Made by a program: the position numbers and the translations under genes
In this document: positions 29,001 to 36,697 of the stretch, piece by piece
Position numbering within the stretch: position 1 is the stretch's first letter
Layout of the letters: the number at the start of each line of letters is the position of its first letter
The notes under the pieces: generated by a model
The model's input: only the letters and a program-made list of their open reading frames with translations
What the model was told of the DNA's origin: nothing
Databases searched by the model: none
Source: a virus
Length of the DNA stretch: 50,411 nucleotides
Reading direction: 5' to 3' (one strand)
Virus record (IMG/VR): IMGVR_UViG_3300009059_000018
Span: 1-50,411 of that record

Positions 29001-32000
29001 TCGATTAGCGCTTGCAGGTGTTCCACTAGGATCTTCTCCACCGCCGATTGTGCCATACCCACTATATCCTGCGCCAAGACCAGAAATCTTATTTTCTGCA
29101 TCTTTGATAACCGATCCAAAAATATTAGTTAGCTGCTGCCTAGATTCTTCAATAATCTTTACCCTAATGCCTAGAGGCTCTGTGTCCAACCTTTCGCCAT
29201 TAGGCCCGAGCAAAGCCGTTAGTTGTGCATTTACATTCATACCAAGTCCACGGTCACCGATGGATTCTGCAAATGCTGCTGCAACGCTTCTGGCCTGAGC
29301 TGCGCTCATAGCTCCACCCGATACAGCAGAAGATAGCTGGTTTGTTAGCTTATCAATTGCGCCATTTCTGCCAAAAGTCTTTAACGCTTCAGCAAATGAG
29401 CTAGCAAGTTTTTTGCCATCTTCTGACTCAATAAAGTTATCTCCAAATGGAGTTTTTCCAGAGGCAACCTGGAATGTGCCGAAGCTGTCGGACCTTCTCT
29501 TGTCAAGAACTTGAGATGCAGTTGCTTTTCCAGCTGCAGTAGCGAACATGCCCATTGCTTCTGTGCTTGCACTAATAGCAGTGTTAAGTTCGTATGATTT
29601 CTTTACCTGATCATTAAATCGCTTGTTGATAAGGTAGATTGCTGCACCTAGTCCACCTAGAGCACCTACCACAAGTCCAATCGGGTTCATGAGCATTGGC
29701 AGGATACCCGCAAATGCAGAAAGCCCCATTAGAGGACCCATTAGCTTTTGAGAGATATCTCCTACTGGTCCTCCAACCATAGAGCCCATACCAGCTACCA
29801 TAGAAGCTGCCCCTAGTGCTCCAAATGCTCTACCGCCCATTTGTGCACGTCTTTGTGCTCCAGCTTGCTTGCGTAGCTTCTTGTCTTGTGCTTCGGTAAT
29901 CTTAGCTTCTTTACGAGATTGACTTCTAGTTCCTTCTCCATACGCCTTAGCATCGTCCGCACCATCTTTTTTAGCAAGCTTGTGAGGGCTATTTCTCTTG
30001 CGGTTCTTCTCGTATAGGTCAGACTTACGGTCTTTGCTTAGCTCCTTCTTCTGCCCCTTCTTATATGCCCTTACACTACTAGCGCCATCCTGCTCAGCAA
30101 GCCTCTGCTCTTTAAGCTTTTTAGACTTGCCCATTGGCCTTCTTGAGTTTCCAGGGCTGGTACCAGTCTCCCTAGTCTCTGTAACAGTGTCTGCTGCATC
30201 ATCTAGAACTGACTCTAGCTTAGTTCCTCTTACCTTTGCTTTAGCCTGGTTGTATACGTTCTGGACGCTCTCAGCTTTTTTGCCAGTCTGCTCTTCATAA
30301 TTTCTAGCCTGAGCCTCTGTATCAAAGAATTTATCTGCTTTGGAGTTTTTGATTAACCTAGACATTTCTGTATCTAGCTCTTTAACGCTTCCAGATAGCT
30401 CCTCTACGTTTCCGCCGCCGAATTCAATTGACTTATTCCACTTCTCTACTCCAGCCTCGTCGAATGTCTTTACTAGATCATCTCTTGATGCTCCCTTTCG
30501 GTCAAGTTGTGCGTTGACAGTCTGATCAATGCCTGCCATTCCTAGACCGCTCTTTACTGGGACGACTCTACCTTCTGGCAAATCCTTTATACCCTGCAGC
30601 TTCTTTGGACCCATCTTTAGGTCTCCAGACTCTACTGCTGAGATTAGCTCTTCTCTGGTCATAGATGTCCCAGATCCGAGATGTGCAAATGCCTTTGTTC
30701 CTGACTTTGCTGTTCCAGTCTTTGCCCTAAAGTCTTTTCTTAAGTTTTCTCCAGATAGCCCTTGGCTTATTCCCTGCTCTAGAGTTGTCAGGGAGTTCTT
30801 TACAGCTTCTGCCCCTTCTTTGGATATCTGTGAAAGGCTAGCCAAGATTCTCCTGGCTTCGCTAGCCGATACCTTTGCGTCTTGAAGCATTTTAACTGCT
30901 CTAGTTCCAACTCCTGGATTTATAGTATTAAGATCTGCAACTTGTGAAGAAATAGGCCTTCTTCTTGGTGTGCCAGGATCTGCCATTAGGTCTGGAGTCC
31001 CAGACGCAAAACCTGGAATGTTGTCAGCAATAATTCCCTTTATAAGAGCGCCATATTTTTTATTTTGCTTTACTGGTACAACAGCTTCTCCTGGAGATAG
31101 CATTGCTGGTACAACATCACCAGCACCCTTTGGTCCTGGTACAGAAACAATACCACTTGCCAACTTCATTCCATTGTTGCCAGTTCCCTTGGTAGCACGA
31201 GTTCCAGATGCAACGTTAAATCTGCTAATTGCAGTTGTTGCTTGTGTATAGGAGGCTATAAGGTTTTGAATAGCTGACTGCTCAGCCGTAAAAATATTGG
31301 TTAGGTTTCCATGCGTTGTTCCTAGCGCATTTGCTGCTGAAGTTGCCTGCAGGTGCTCTTGAGTCATGTAATCTAGCATGGAGTTTAGTCCAGTACCTGC
31401 ATAGGCTACCTTTAAGAATAGTCCTCTGACTACACCGAACCCCTTAATAATATTAGCAATACCATTAGCAAATAGACCGAAGAGCATAAGTGCTGCTGGT
31501 GCTAGAAGTCCCAAAACTGCTACAGTTCCAGTTACAAATCTTTTAACGCCTTCATCAAGTCCATTGAATCTTTGAATAAGATCAGTAGCGAAGGATATTA
31601 GTGGCGTAAGCAGCTCTGTAAACTGCTGACCTAGTGGCACCAGTGCCTTTTGCAAGTCTTCTATAGACTTCTGGAACTTGAATAGTGGTGAGTCTTCAAC
31701 TCGCTTAAGCTCTCGTGCGGATAGAATTGCTAGCTCTTCAGATGTTGACCTTGAAAGCTCTAGAACTCTTTGTGCCTGGTTTCCCTCAGCAACGACATTC
31801 TTGAACAGTGTAGAAATACGTGCGAATTGAAACTTTCCAAATAGCTCTTCAATAGCTCTTGCTCTCTGCAGAGGGTCTAGCGTGTCTAGGGAGTTTGATA
31901 GCTCTATAACTGCACCCTTGATGTTACCCGCATTGCCTTCTACAATTGCATTAAGATTAATTCCAAGCTGACCAAGCATTTCTGTTGCCTTGGTTGTGGG

Positions 32001-33167
32001 ATTAATCATCTTAGCAAGACCAGACTTTAGTGCGTTAGCACCTTCTGAGGCGTTAATTCCACCTTCCTTCATGGCTGTCAAGAAGAAGGCTAGGTCTTCT
32101 ACGCTACCACCTAGCTGCTCGATTACTGGACCAGCCTTTGGAATTGCAATGGTAAGGTCTTCAATAGATGTTACAGTCTGGTTCTCAACAGCGTTTAGGA
32201 AGTCAATTTTTCCAGCAAGCTCTTCTGCTGCAATGCCAAAAGCATTTGTAATAGAGATTGTTGTCTCTAGTGCCTCATTTTGTTCTACCCCACCAAGAAC
32301 AGCTAGCCTTGTAGCCTGAGCAACCTGTGCTGAAAGATCTGCACCCATCTTACCCATAGCAGCGGCATCAGCTGCTAGGCTCATAGTATCTGCAACGGCT
32401 ACGCCATATTTTGTAAACTCTGAAGCCAAGTCTTGAAGCTGCTTGACCATTTGCTCAGTTTCTGCTTCAGTCGTGAATAGCTCACCGTAAACACGCTTAA
32501 ACCTAATTGCTTGCTCTTCCATCTCATTAAAGGTTTTCATAGCTGTAGAGCCAAGCACTGCTAGAGGAAGGGTAATACCAACCATTAGCTGGCGACCAGC
32601 CCATTGGGTATTTTTACCAAAATTTAGTAGGTTTGTAGATCCCTGTGTTAGTAGCTTATTGAATAGCTGTTGCTTTTGAACTGTCATTGCAACCTGTGTG
32701 CCAAGCTGCTGCATGTCAAGGGTTAGGGGCTTAACCTTGATAGCTTCAATTGCACCACCAGCAGTTCTGCCGAGACTTACAAACTGAGTCTGCATAGTCT
32801 TTACGCGGTCGCGTGCAACTAGCTCTATAGTGTCGAACTCTTTTCTAAAAGCACGACCAAATGTCTTTGATGTTGCAGCCCCATACTTGAAGTACTGACC
32901 TAGGGAAAACTTATTCTTTTCTAGGGCATTGGTGAAGCTGGATGCTCTGTCATTAATGCTTGTGAGACTAGCAGAAAACTGCTTAGTAGCATTAACCGAG
33001 TTTAAAAGATTTTTTGTTAGGTTGTCAGATACGGCTTGATTAGCTGCGTTACCTGAGTTACGGATACTTGAATGAAAGGCTGTTATCTGAGCCTGAAGAC
33101 TCTTAATAGCTGACATTGCATTAGCAGTGTCAATATTTACCTGTATATTAGACCTGATATCAGCCAT
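26064..33167 (-). CDS. Tape measure protein (TP901 family)
   Basis: At 2367 residues this is the longest gene. Residues about 190-470 show the TP901 core (AVADTMSLAADAAAMGKMGA, then AFGIAAEELAGKIDFLNAVE and ALKSGLAKMINPTTKATEML). Hydrophobic segments lie near 530-575 and 1108-1180, and long coiled-coil helices near 1930-2200. Two copies of the tape-measure motif D-x-[VI]-P-A-M-L-[ST]-P-G-E-x-V-V occur near residues 690 and 2290. A Lys-rich section near 1030-1075 holds two LAxxDGA repeats. It sets tail length and enters the cell with the DNA; at about 0.15 nm per residue the tail would be about 355 nm. No peptidase or lysozyme domain was recognised. Confidence 0.96.
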   Translation of the reverse strand: MADIRSNIQVNIDTANAMSAIKSLQAQITAFHSSIRNSGNAANQAVSDNLTKNLLNSVNATKQFSASLTSINDRASSFTNALEKNKFSLGQYFKYGAATSKTFGRAFRKEFDTIELVARDRVKTMQTQFVSLGRTAGGAIEAIKVKPLTLDMQQLGTQVAMTVQKQQLFNKLLTQGSTNLLNFGKNTQWAGRQLMVGITLPLAVLGSTAMKTFNEMEEQAIRFKRVYGELFTTEAETEQMVKQLQDLASEFTKYGVAVADTMSLAADAAAMGKMGADLSAQVAQATRLAVLGGVEQNEALETTISITNAFGIAAEELAGKIDFLNAVENQTVTSIEDLTIAIPKAGPVIEQLGGSVEDLAFFLTAMKEGGINASEGANALKSGLAKMINPTTKATEMLGQLGINLNAIVEGNAGNIKGAVIELSNSLDTLDPLQRARAIEELFGKFQFARISTLFKNVVAEGNQAQRVLELSRSTSEELAILSARELKRVEDSPLFKFQKSIEDLQKALVPLGQQFTELLTPLISFATDLIQRFNGLDEGVKRFVTGTVAVLGLLAPAALMLFGLFANGIANIIKGFGVVRGLFLKVAYAGTGLNSMLDYMTQEHLQATSAANALGTTHGNLTNIFTAEQSAIQNLIASYTQATTAISRFNVASGTRATKGTGNNGMKLASGIVSVPGPKGAGDVVPAMLSPGEAVVPVKQNKKYGALIKGIIADNIPGFASGTPDLMADPGTPRRRPISSQVADLNTINPGVGTRAVKMLQDAKVSASEARRILASLSQISKEGAEAVKNSLTTLEQGISQGLSGENLRKDFRAKTGTAKSGTKAFAHLGSGTSMTREELISAVESGDLKMGPKKLQGIKDLPEGRVVPVKSGLGMAGIDQTVNAQLDRKGASRDDLVKTFDEAGVEKWNKSIEFGGGNVEELSGSVKELDTEMSRLIKNSKADKFFDTEAQARNYEEQTGKKAESVQNVYNQAKAKVRGTKLESVLDDAADTVTETRETGTSPGNSRRPMGKSKKLKEQRLAEQDGASSVRAYKKGQKKELSKDRKSDLYEKNRKRNSPHKLAKKDGADDAKAYGEGTRSQSRKEAKITEAQDKKLRKQAGAQRRAQMGGRAFGALGAASMVAGMGSMVGGPVGDISQKLMGPLMGLSAFAGILPMLMNPIGLVVGALGGLGAAIYLINKRFNDQVKKSYELNTAISASTEAMGMFATAAGKATASQVLDKRRSDSFGTFQVASGKTPFGDNFIESEDGKKLASSFAEALKTFGRNGAIDKLTNQLSSAVSGGAMSAAQARSVAAAFAESIGDRGLGMNVNAQLTALLGPNGERLDTEPLGIRVKIIEESRQQLTNIFGSVIKDAENKISGLGAGYSGYGTIGGGEDPSGTPASANRIGEILAVSTSLINNQKLQEDSLQLSYEQRIEAAKAAKDQQEANKLEAQYIVDRAALMEEGSRNMQEISSAVMGLENSGAVLDQFKKQIEAKFKDDPILSQISGALLDKVAKLPDEQEVIISASLLSGDIEAMTLNNILNGENSEKVIDMIVKMGVVESNRAMALSEFFTGDRQTTNVRQLLSDSSINTSRDVEFLNTINSLDSTEATALLDAFSEVARLSELVGEEGLSNLFAFYQDNPDMLLSMSEDLDAIALAGEKTDGLSVKVIQELVTEGTVQPSVLDAIKANQEYFDSLDKDNKVTYTTILRTLFETGGSLDEQALAKANSINPEINGTKFSDFASRPEVLQVLARNWFTKTYLPSLGSSFIDEVNKETTPTTPTSTGSAVTNPLDAILEKLKRLRDMSIDAKGGIAELTDVIKSGLTKFLGTDQKLLFSGYSADFINAVMAMDEGTRSKFVKISDGALKVTAAGKALNKAYSEIKLGDFSMSLTQGIADVNKQVTAMTKLTSQGMSAADAFDVVKDASLAYAIATAATTGEVDELIKNFEKLQGLQEDFSRSTPDGMASAVSKALGDIKEVFSAQEEAVNLAFESTSDYLTNTTSGLIPLAEKQISDYQSVVGDLNYSLDKIAQQEEVINKKYDDRVESLNRMYEINSDMAEQEKGKLDIASALASGDVAAAAKAIQEQRSKEADRQKQRSQDVIESARQKELGSVLSENGKTRLQIEEELKQLQIQIAEVEQKRLKPNQELLADLTRQRDIALEAIGTDGYLGKTKAEWSLVESGIRLAKTEAVGYKEAIQDALNLIPGLKEAYAGNSVVEEKAPGNGLTDEQNAAIAKIKSNRTSVRDSAGTTVADKALISENIKLIKMLDAAGVDRSLFMSGGGKVPKYFAAGGFARGTDTIPAMLTPGEFVVRKFAVDKFGANNLKAINSGANPGGNMYNSYEVNVNVKSDANADQIAKAVLTQIKQVDAQRMRSNRF

Positions 33168-33189
33168 TCATTAAGCACCTCGTGTAGTT

Positions 33190-33513
33190 CTACTTATTAG
33201 GTAGAGTGCCACCCATGGCATCTGTCATATTAATTCCAGAGGCCTCTTCAATAATCCTATAGACGGTTGGCAGGTCTATATTGTCTTCTAATGCTTTGAT
33301 GTCTCCTGCGATTTCAGGACTGTACTGTTTCATTGCAATTTGAACGCAAGCCATCAAAATGTTCATTGATTTATCATTATCATCTGCTACATCTGCAATT
33401 CCTTCAAACTTCTTCGTAAAATCACGAAGCAAAGAAATCTTCAATGGTCGCACATTAATTTCTGTCCCATCAATTAGCTTCAAAACCTTGTTTTCATTAA
33501 CGGTTGTAGCCAT
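33190..33513 (-). CDS. Tail assembly chaperone, short paralogue
   Basis: The 107-residue protein is similar along its whole length to the first half of the 222-residue gene upstream: both have a [LI]DGT strand, PLKI-x-x-LRDF, a helix with QIAM[KR]QY and PEIA. It is a gpG-type tail chaperone, which coats the tape measure during tail assembly. The start has an AGGAAGAGGAGA Shine-Dalgarno and follows its own TGGTATAAT promoter, so it may be made in excess over the long form. Its stop leaves only 22 bases before the tape measure, so no downstream T-type extension could be read by frameshifting. Confidence 0.8.
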   Translation of the reverse strand: MATTVNENKVLKLIDGTEINVRPLKISLLRDFTKKFEGIADVADDNDKSMNILMACVQIAMKQYSPEIAGDIKALEDNIDLPTVYRIIEEASGINMTDAMGGTLPNK

Positions 33514-33549
33514 TGTCTCCTCTTCCTATTACCAATTTGGTGATTATTA

Positions 33550-33558
33550 ATTATACCA
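33550..33558 (-). promoter_or_regulatory. Extended -10 promoter before the short tail chaperone
   Basis: The minus strand reads TGGTATAAT between the two chaperone genes. The expected start near 33543 gives a leader of about 30 bases with a strong GGAAGAGGAGA Shine-Dalgarno before the ATG at 33513. It would raise expression of the short chaperone and tape measure relative to the long chaperone. Confidence 0.55.
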
Positions 33559-33572
33559 TACAAAGCTTTATT

Positions 33573-34241
33573 TTAGCTGATTCTTTCGTACTCCAGGCCC
33601 ATACCAATGCCGAAACCAGCCTCTTGAGCCTTGGTGCCTTTAAGGGATGTGACATCCTTTGTGTCTTCTTCTTTGGCACCGAATACCTTATCTTTTAGCT
33701 TAGTCCACTCGTCTTGCCTTGGAGCACCCTCATCTAGGTCTACGCCCTGTATAGCAGCCAGGAACTTCTTGTCAGCAGAGTCTGCCTCATTCTTTGACTC
33801 AAGAATGGCTATGAGCTCTGGCATAGATATTGATGTTTCTAGGTCATGGTAGTCTTTCCAGATACCCAGCAAAAATGCTCTAGACTCCAGACCAACAAGA
33901 TCCAGATCTGACCAGCTTGAACCATCATCATTACTCTCTTCTGAGCCTGATGACTTTCCAAAAGATATTCCACCCGCTATCTGAACGACCTCATACATAG
34001 TGCTGATGTCCATCAAGTCTTCAACCTGATATGATGTTGCTATCTCGGGCAAATATTGCCTCATAGCTATTGCAACACAGTCTACTAATACCTGGATCTT
34101 TTCGTCTTCTGTAGATGCAGAAACAACATCTTCAAACCTGTCCATAAAATCTCTCAGATAGAATATCTTGAGGGGTGTTATATATAGGCTAGTACCGTCT
34201 AATAGCTCTATGTTTGAGCTTTTATATACTTTATTAGCCAT
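33573..34241 (-). CDS. Tail assembly chaperone, long form, predicted leaderless
   Basis: The 222-residue protein has an N-terminal chaperone domain (residues about 1-100, including PLKIFYLRDF and MRQYLPEIA) continued in the same frame by an acidic Ser-rich linker and a C-terminal domain (RAFLLGIWKDYHDLETSISM; end GFGIGMGLEYERIS) of the kind that other siphoviruses add by programmed frameshift. Here it is one open frame, followed by a separate short paralogue. The ATG lies exactly six bases after TGTTATAAT, itself placed directly behind the terminator after the major tail gene. Confidence 0.8.
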   Translation of the reverse strand: MANKVYKSSNIELLDGTSLYITPLKIFYLRDFMDRFEDVVSASTEDEKIQVLVDCVAIAMRQYLPEIATSYQVEDLMDISTMYEVVQIAGGISFGKSSGSEESNDDGSSWSDLDLVGLESRAFLLGIWKDYHDLETSISMPELIAILESKNEADSADKKFLAAIQGVDLDEGAPRQDEWTKLKDKVFGAKEEDTKDVTSLKGTKAQEAGFGIGMGLEYERIS

Positions 34242-34247
34242 AATACT

Positions 34248-34256
34248 ATTATAACA
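34248..34256 (-). promoter_or_regulatory. Extended -10 promoter, leaderless spacing, behind a terminator
   Basis: The minus strand reads TGTTATAAT, six bases (AGTATT), then ATG at 34241. The TGT is reached immediately after the terminator T-run, so termination and re-initiation are packed within about 50 bases. Confidence 0.6.
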
Positions 34257-34287
34257 AAAAACTGCCCCAGCCGTAGCCAGGGCAGTT
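34255..34287 (-). terminator. Strong intrinsic terminator after the major tail gene
   Basis: On the minus strand a 12-pair stem, AACTGCCCTGGC (34287-34276) with GCTGGGGCAGTT (34271-34260), has two G-U wobbles and encloses the loop TACG closed by C and G, which is the unusually stable cUNCGg tetraloop. A T-run follows (34260-34256 plus the last stem Ts). It should stop most transcription of the abundant major tail message. Confidence 0.85.
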
Positions 34288-34312
34288 CTATTAAGTTATA
34301 TTGCAGCTGATA

Positions 34313-34951
34313 TTAAACAGCTGGGATTGTGCGGTCAACGACCTTACCGTATGCACCAGAATCATTTGGTAGCAAACGGAATGATACGTCAAACATCGAA
34401 GCCTCATCGCGCTTTGCAGATACTGTAACGTTGTCAATTGACAGCGCACGGTATGCAACGTAGACGCGCTCTACCTGCTCTGTTGGAGCACAGTCACCTG
34501 TACCTGGACCAACAGCAACAAGTCCACGCTCTACTGGACACTCACCCAAGTTACCAGAGTTGATCAATAGCTCCTGAGAGTTTGACCCGATACCAGTTCC
34601 TGTAAGGGCTGATAGGTCATTGTTAGATGCAGCGATTGCAACTAGCAAGTTCTCTAGAGTAGCCTCAGCGAAAGTTGTGTTCATGTTTACCTGCATGCCC
34701 TGCTTGTATAGCTTGGCAACGTCAAGAACCTGGTCAACCTGTACTTCACCGAAGTCTGGCTGGAACTGAAGCTCCAGACCATTCATTGTGTAACCTACGT
34801 TTGTGAAGTCAGTATCGTCCGAGAGATCCTCACGGAATGACTGAGCAGCAGTGTAGGCAGGTAGATCAGCTTCTGTTAGCGTTGTACCAAACGTAAACAG
34901 AGAAGCGGCACCAACGATAATGTTGGTACTCGAACCACGTGTATATGCCAT
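34313..34951 (-). CDS. Major tail (tube) protein
   Basis: The 212-residue protein precedes the tail chaperones and tape measure, the standard place for the tube subunit. Its sequence begins MAYTRGSSTNIIVGAASLFT and shows the tube-protein plan: GLELQFQPDFGEVQVDQVLD early, then a helix (ATLENLLVAIAASN) and a long beta-rich C-terminal half (ERVYVAYRALSIDNVTVSAK; MFDVSFRLLPN). It has a good GAGGTGA Shine-Dalgarno, a TATAAT 56 bases upstream and a strong terminator just downstream, as expected for a very abundant structural protein with a dedicated transcript. Confidence 0.88.
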   Translation of the reverse strand: MAYTRGSSTNIIVGAASLFTFGTTLTEADLPAYTAAQSFREDLSDDTDFTNVGYTMNGLELQFQPDFGEVQVDQVLDVAKLYKQGMQVNMNTTFAEATLENLLVAIAASNNDLSALTGTGIGSNSQELLINSGNLGECPVERGLVAVGPGTGDCAPTEQVERVYVAYRALSIDNVTVSAKRDEASMFDVSFRLLPNDSGAYGKVVDRTIPAV

Positions 34952-35006
34952 AATTTATTCACCTCATTTTCATTAGAATAATTGGGCGTTTGTTTCCTCA
35001 GTACTA

Positions 35007-35012
35007 ATTATA
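35007..35012 (-). promoter_or_regulatory. -10 element before the major tail gene
   Basis: The minus strand reads TATAAT (preceded by TTG rather than TGn) in the 80-base gap before the major tail gene. A start near 35000 gives a leader of about 48 bases with GAGGTGA ahead of the ATG. With the terminator at 34255-34287 it would bracket a single-gene transcript. Confidence 0.5.
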
Positions 35013-35031
35013 CAACTCTTTTATGATATAA

Positions 35032-35580
35032 TTATGATTTATGCCAATTATAGTCAATAATTATTTTATTTCCTGCAAAAGTTCTTGCGGTTCCAAAGTC
35101 TATAATGTCTCTAGTCTCTTCTAGCTGATAAACTTTTATGTCATGAAAGAAAACCTCTGGTAGTGGATCTCCCGCATCATTAGTAAGTGGCGTAGCTGAC
35201 TGCTGCCTTAATCTTATCCAGGAGTTTAGATCTTGTGCAGACTCGTCTCCGTTATCTAAGATATCCTGTATTAGCTGAGCCGTCTCGATAACAAAAGGTA
35301 TCGGGTTTGCCCCTGTTGCGTAGAAGTAGTATAATAGCTGCTCAGACTTAATATGTGGAAATGGGCTTCTTCTCATTTTAAACATTCTGTCGTATACAGC
35401 AAACTGACCATTTCCATTAGGGAATGTTTCTGTTAGTGTATCAATATCTGTTGGGCTCGTAGGAAAAAATGGAAGAGTCGTGTCTCCGTCAAATCCGTTT
35501 AGTGGGTTTGCTGAGAAAAAAGTTGATACTTTCTCTTGCATGTATGCATTAATAAAAGCTGGTGGGTAATAAATTGCCAT
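35032..35580 (-). CDS. Probable tail terminator / tail completion protein
   Basis: From the ATG at 35580 the protein has 182 residues, starting MAIYYPPAFINAYMQEKVST; a start at 35607 would overlap the upstream gene by 28 bases and add nothing recognisable, whereas 35580 gives a one-base TAATG overlap. The position, last gene before the major tail protein, and the mixed alpha/beta pattern (QLLYYFYATGANPIPFVIET; VFFHDIKVYQLEETRDIIDF) match siphovirus tail terminators that cap the tube and join it to the head. Assigned on order and fold pattern only. Confidence 0.7.
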   Translation of the reverse strand: MAIYYPPAFINAYMQEKVSTFFSANPLNGFDGDTTLPFFPTSPTDIDTLTETFPNGNGQFAVYDRMFKMRRSPFPHIKSEQLLYYFYATGANPIPFVIETAQLIQDILDNGDESAQDLNSWIRLRQQSATPLTNDAGDPLPEVFFHDIKVYQLEETRDIIDFGTARTFAGNKIIIDYNWHKS

Positions 35581-36248
35581 TATGCTGCTGCACCTCCTGA
35601 TGCCCACTTGATACCAACCATTTTACCATAAGACTTTCCAGCACGCATTCCTCTTTGCAAATTGCTAGCATATGGGAATGGGTTCTTTAAGTAATCAAAT
35701 ATTCCACTAGAATTTATGTATGATTGTGTAAAGTAGTTATTAAAAAATGAATTAACAACTTGCTCAAATGAGCCGTTAGTCTCTATGCCGCCAGGGTTGG
35801 AAACAGTTACGGGACTACTGGTAAATACTTGCTCTCCACCGTCTTCAAATGCTAGAACCCTACCCTTAGGCCTAATTGTTACTGGTATGCCTTCTTCCAT
35901 GATTCTTGCTTTATCATAGAAAGGGGTTGATGATCCTTTCTGAATTGTTGATGACTGCCTGAAGGTGGAGCTAAAAGATAGCCCGTTTCCAGTAACCAGA
36001 TAGTCTATGTCAAATAGCCTACCTGCTGGTGTTCCTGTCATAGACCACTCATAAACATGGTGTAGTGCAGATGGGTTGACTCTTGCATTTGAGTCGACAA
36101 AGTTTTTCAGTGTTTCTATTACGTCCTTGCCTAGCTTATTTAGAATAGCTGGCTTAGCCAGCTCTGTCCCCTCTATGAATCCTTGAGTATATAATACAAG
36201 ATTATTCATATCCTTTATTAGCTTAGAGTCGTCAAACACTACCTTCAT
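35580..36248 (-). CDS. Neck protein (HK97 gp10-like candidate)
   Basis: The 222-residue protein is located between the head-closure and tail-terminator candidates, the neck position. It has an N-terminal helix pair (LIKDMNNLVLYTQGFIEGTE; LGKDVIETLKNFVDSNARVN), then a beta region (LSFSSTFRQSS; VTIRPKGRVLAFEDGGE), similar in order to gp10-type neck proteins. The C-terminus is Gly/Ala-rich. It shares one base with each neighbour. The role in the head-tail joint is inferred from synteny. Confidence 0.68.
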   Translation of the reverse strand: MKVVFDDSKLIKDMNNLVLYTQGFIEGTELAKPAILNKLGKDVIETLKNFVDSNARVNPSALHHVYEWSMTGTPAGRLFDIDYLVTGNGLSFSSTFRQSSTIQKGSSTPFYDKARIMEEGIPVTIRPKGRVLAFEDGGEQVFTSSPVTVSNPGGIETNGSFEQVVNSFFNNYFTQSYINSSGIFDYLKNPFPYASNLQRGMRAGKSYGKMVGIKWASGGAAA

Positions 36249-36697
36249 TAGATATCTACCGCCTGATTCTCAGACCTACGTAATACTATCTTGTAATACT
36301 CTACGCCTCCGAATGGGCCTACGAATGGCTCTTGGCTAGCGACCTCAAAGATTGTTGACTTGTTGACTCTTGCTCCAGATGTTTCTACGTATATGGGGTT
36401 GCAGTTGCTATCTTTAATATTTGTAATAACAATATTGGTAATAGCATTATTTCCATCTTCAGAGGATATTCTTAAATCTGTTTTACATCTACCAACTAGA
36501 ATCTTTTCTTGTGTAATATTAACATTGGGAGCTACCTCTTCCTTCAAGGCTGTGCCTGGAGCTGCTATGCTTACATGAATTAGGCGATCAAACATCCACT
36601 GCTTTTTGACATTTCCATAGGAGCCTTGCTCTACTATTGGGTGAAATATCTCTGCTGATAGTGGAAACTGGTAGTCTCCCGTATTACAGCCTGCCAT
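36248..36697 (-). CDS. Probable head closure (stopper) protein
   Basis: The 149-residue protein is beta-rich with several short strands (EKILVGRCKTDLRIS; VEYYKIVLRRSENQ) and a C-terminal strand of the kind seen in head-closure proteins of the SPP1 gp16 type. It lies directly after the adaptor candidate, sharing one base with each neighbour, the normal order adaptor-stopper-neck-terminator. No enzymatic residues were noted. Confidence 0.65.
   Translation of the reverse strand: MAGCNTGDYQFPLSAEIFHPIVEQGSYGNVKKQWMFDRLIHVSIAAPGTALKEEVAPNVNITQEKILVGRCKTDLRISSEDGNNAITNIVITNIKDSNCNPIYVETSGARVNKSTIFEVASQEPFVGPFGGVEYYKIVLRRSENQAVDI

Noticed and set aside
26188-31251. Several plus-strand open frames of 60-125 residues
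   Set aside because: All are antisense to the tape measure gene, have no recognisable domain, and reflect codon bias of the real gene.
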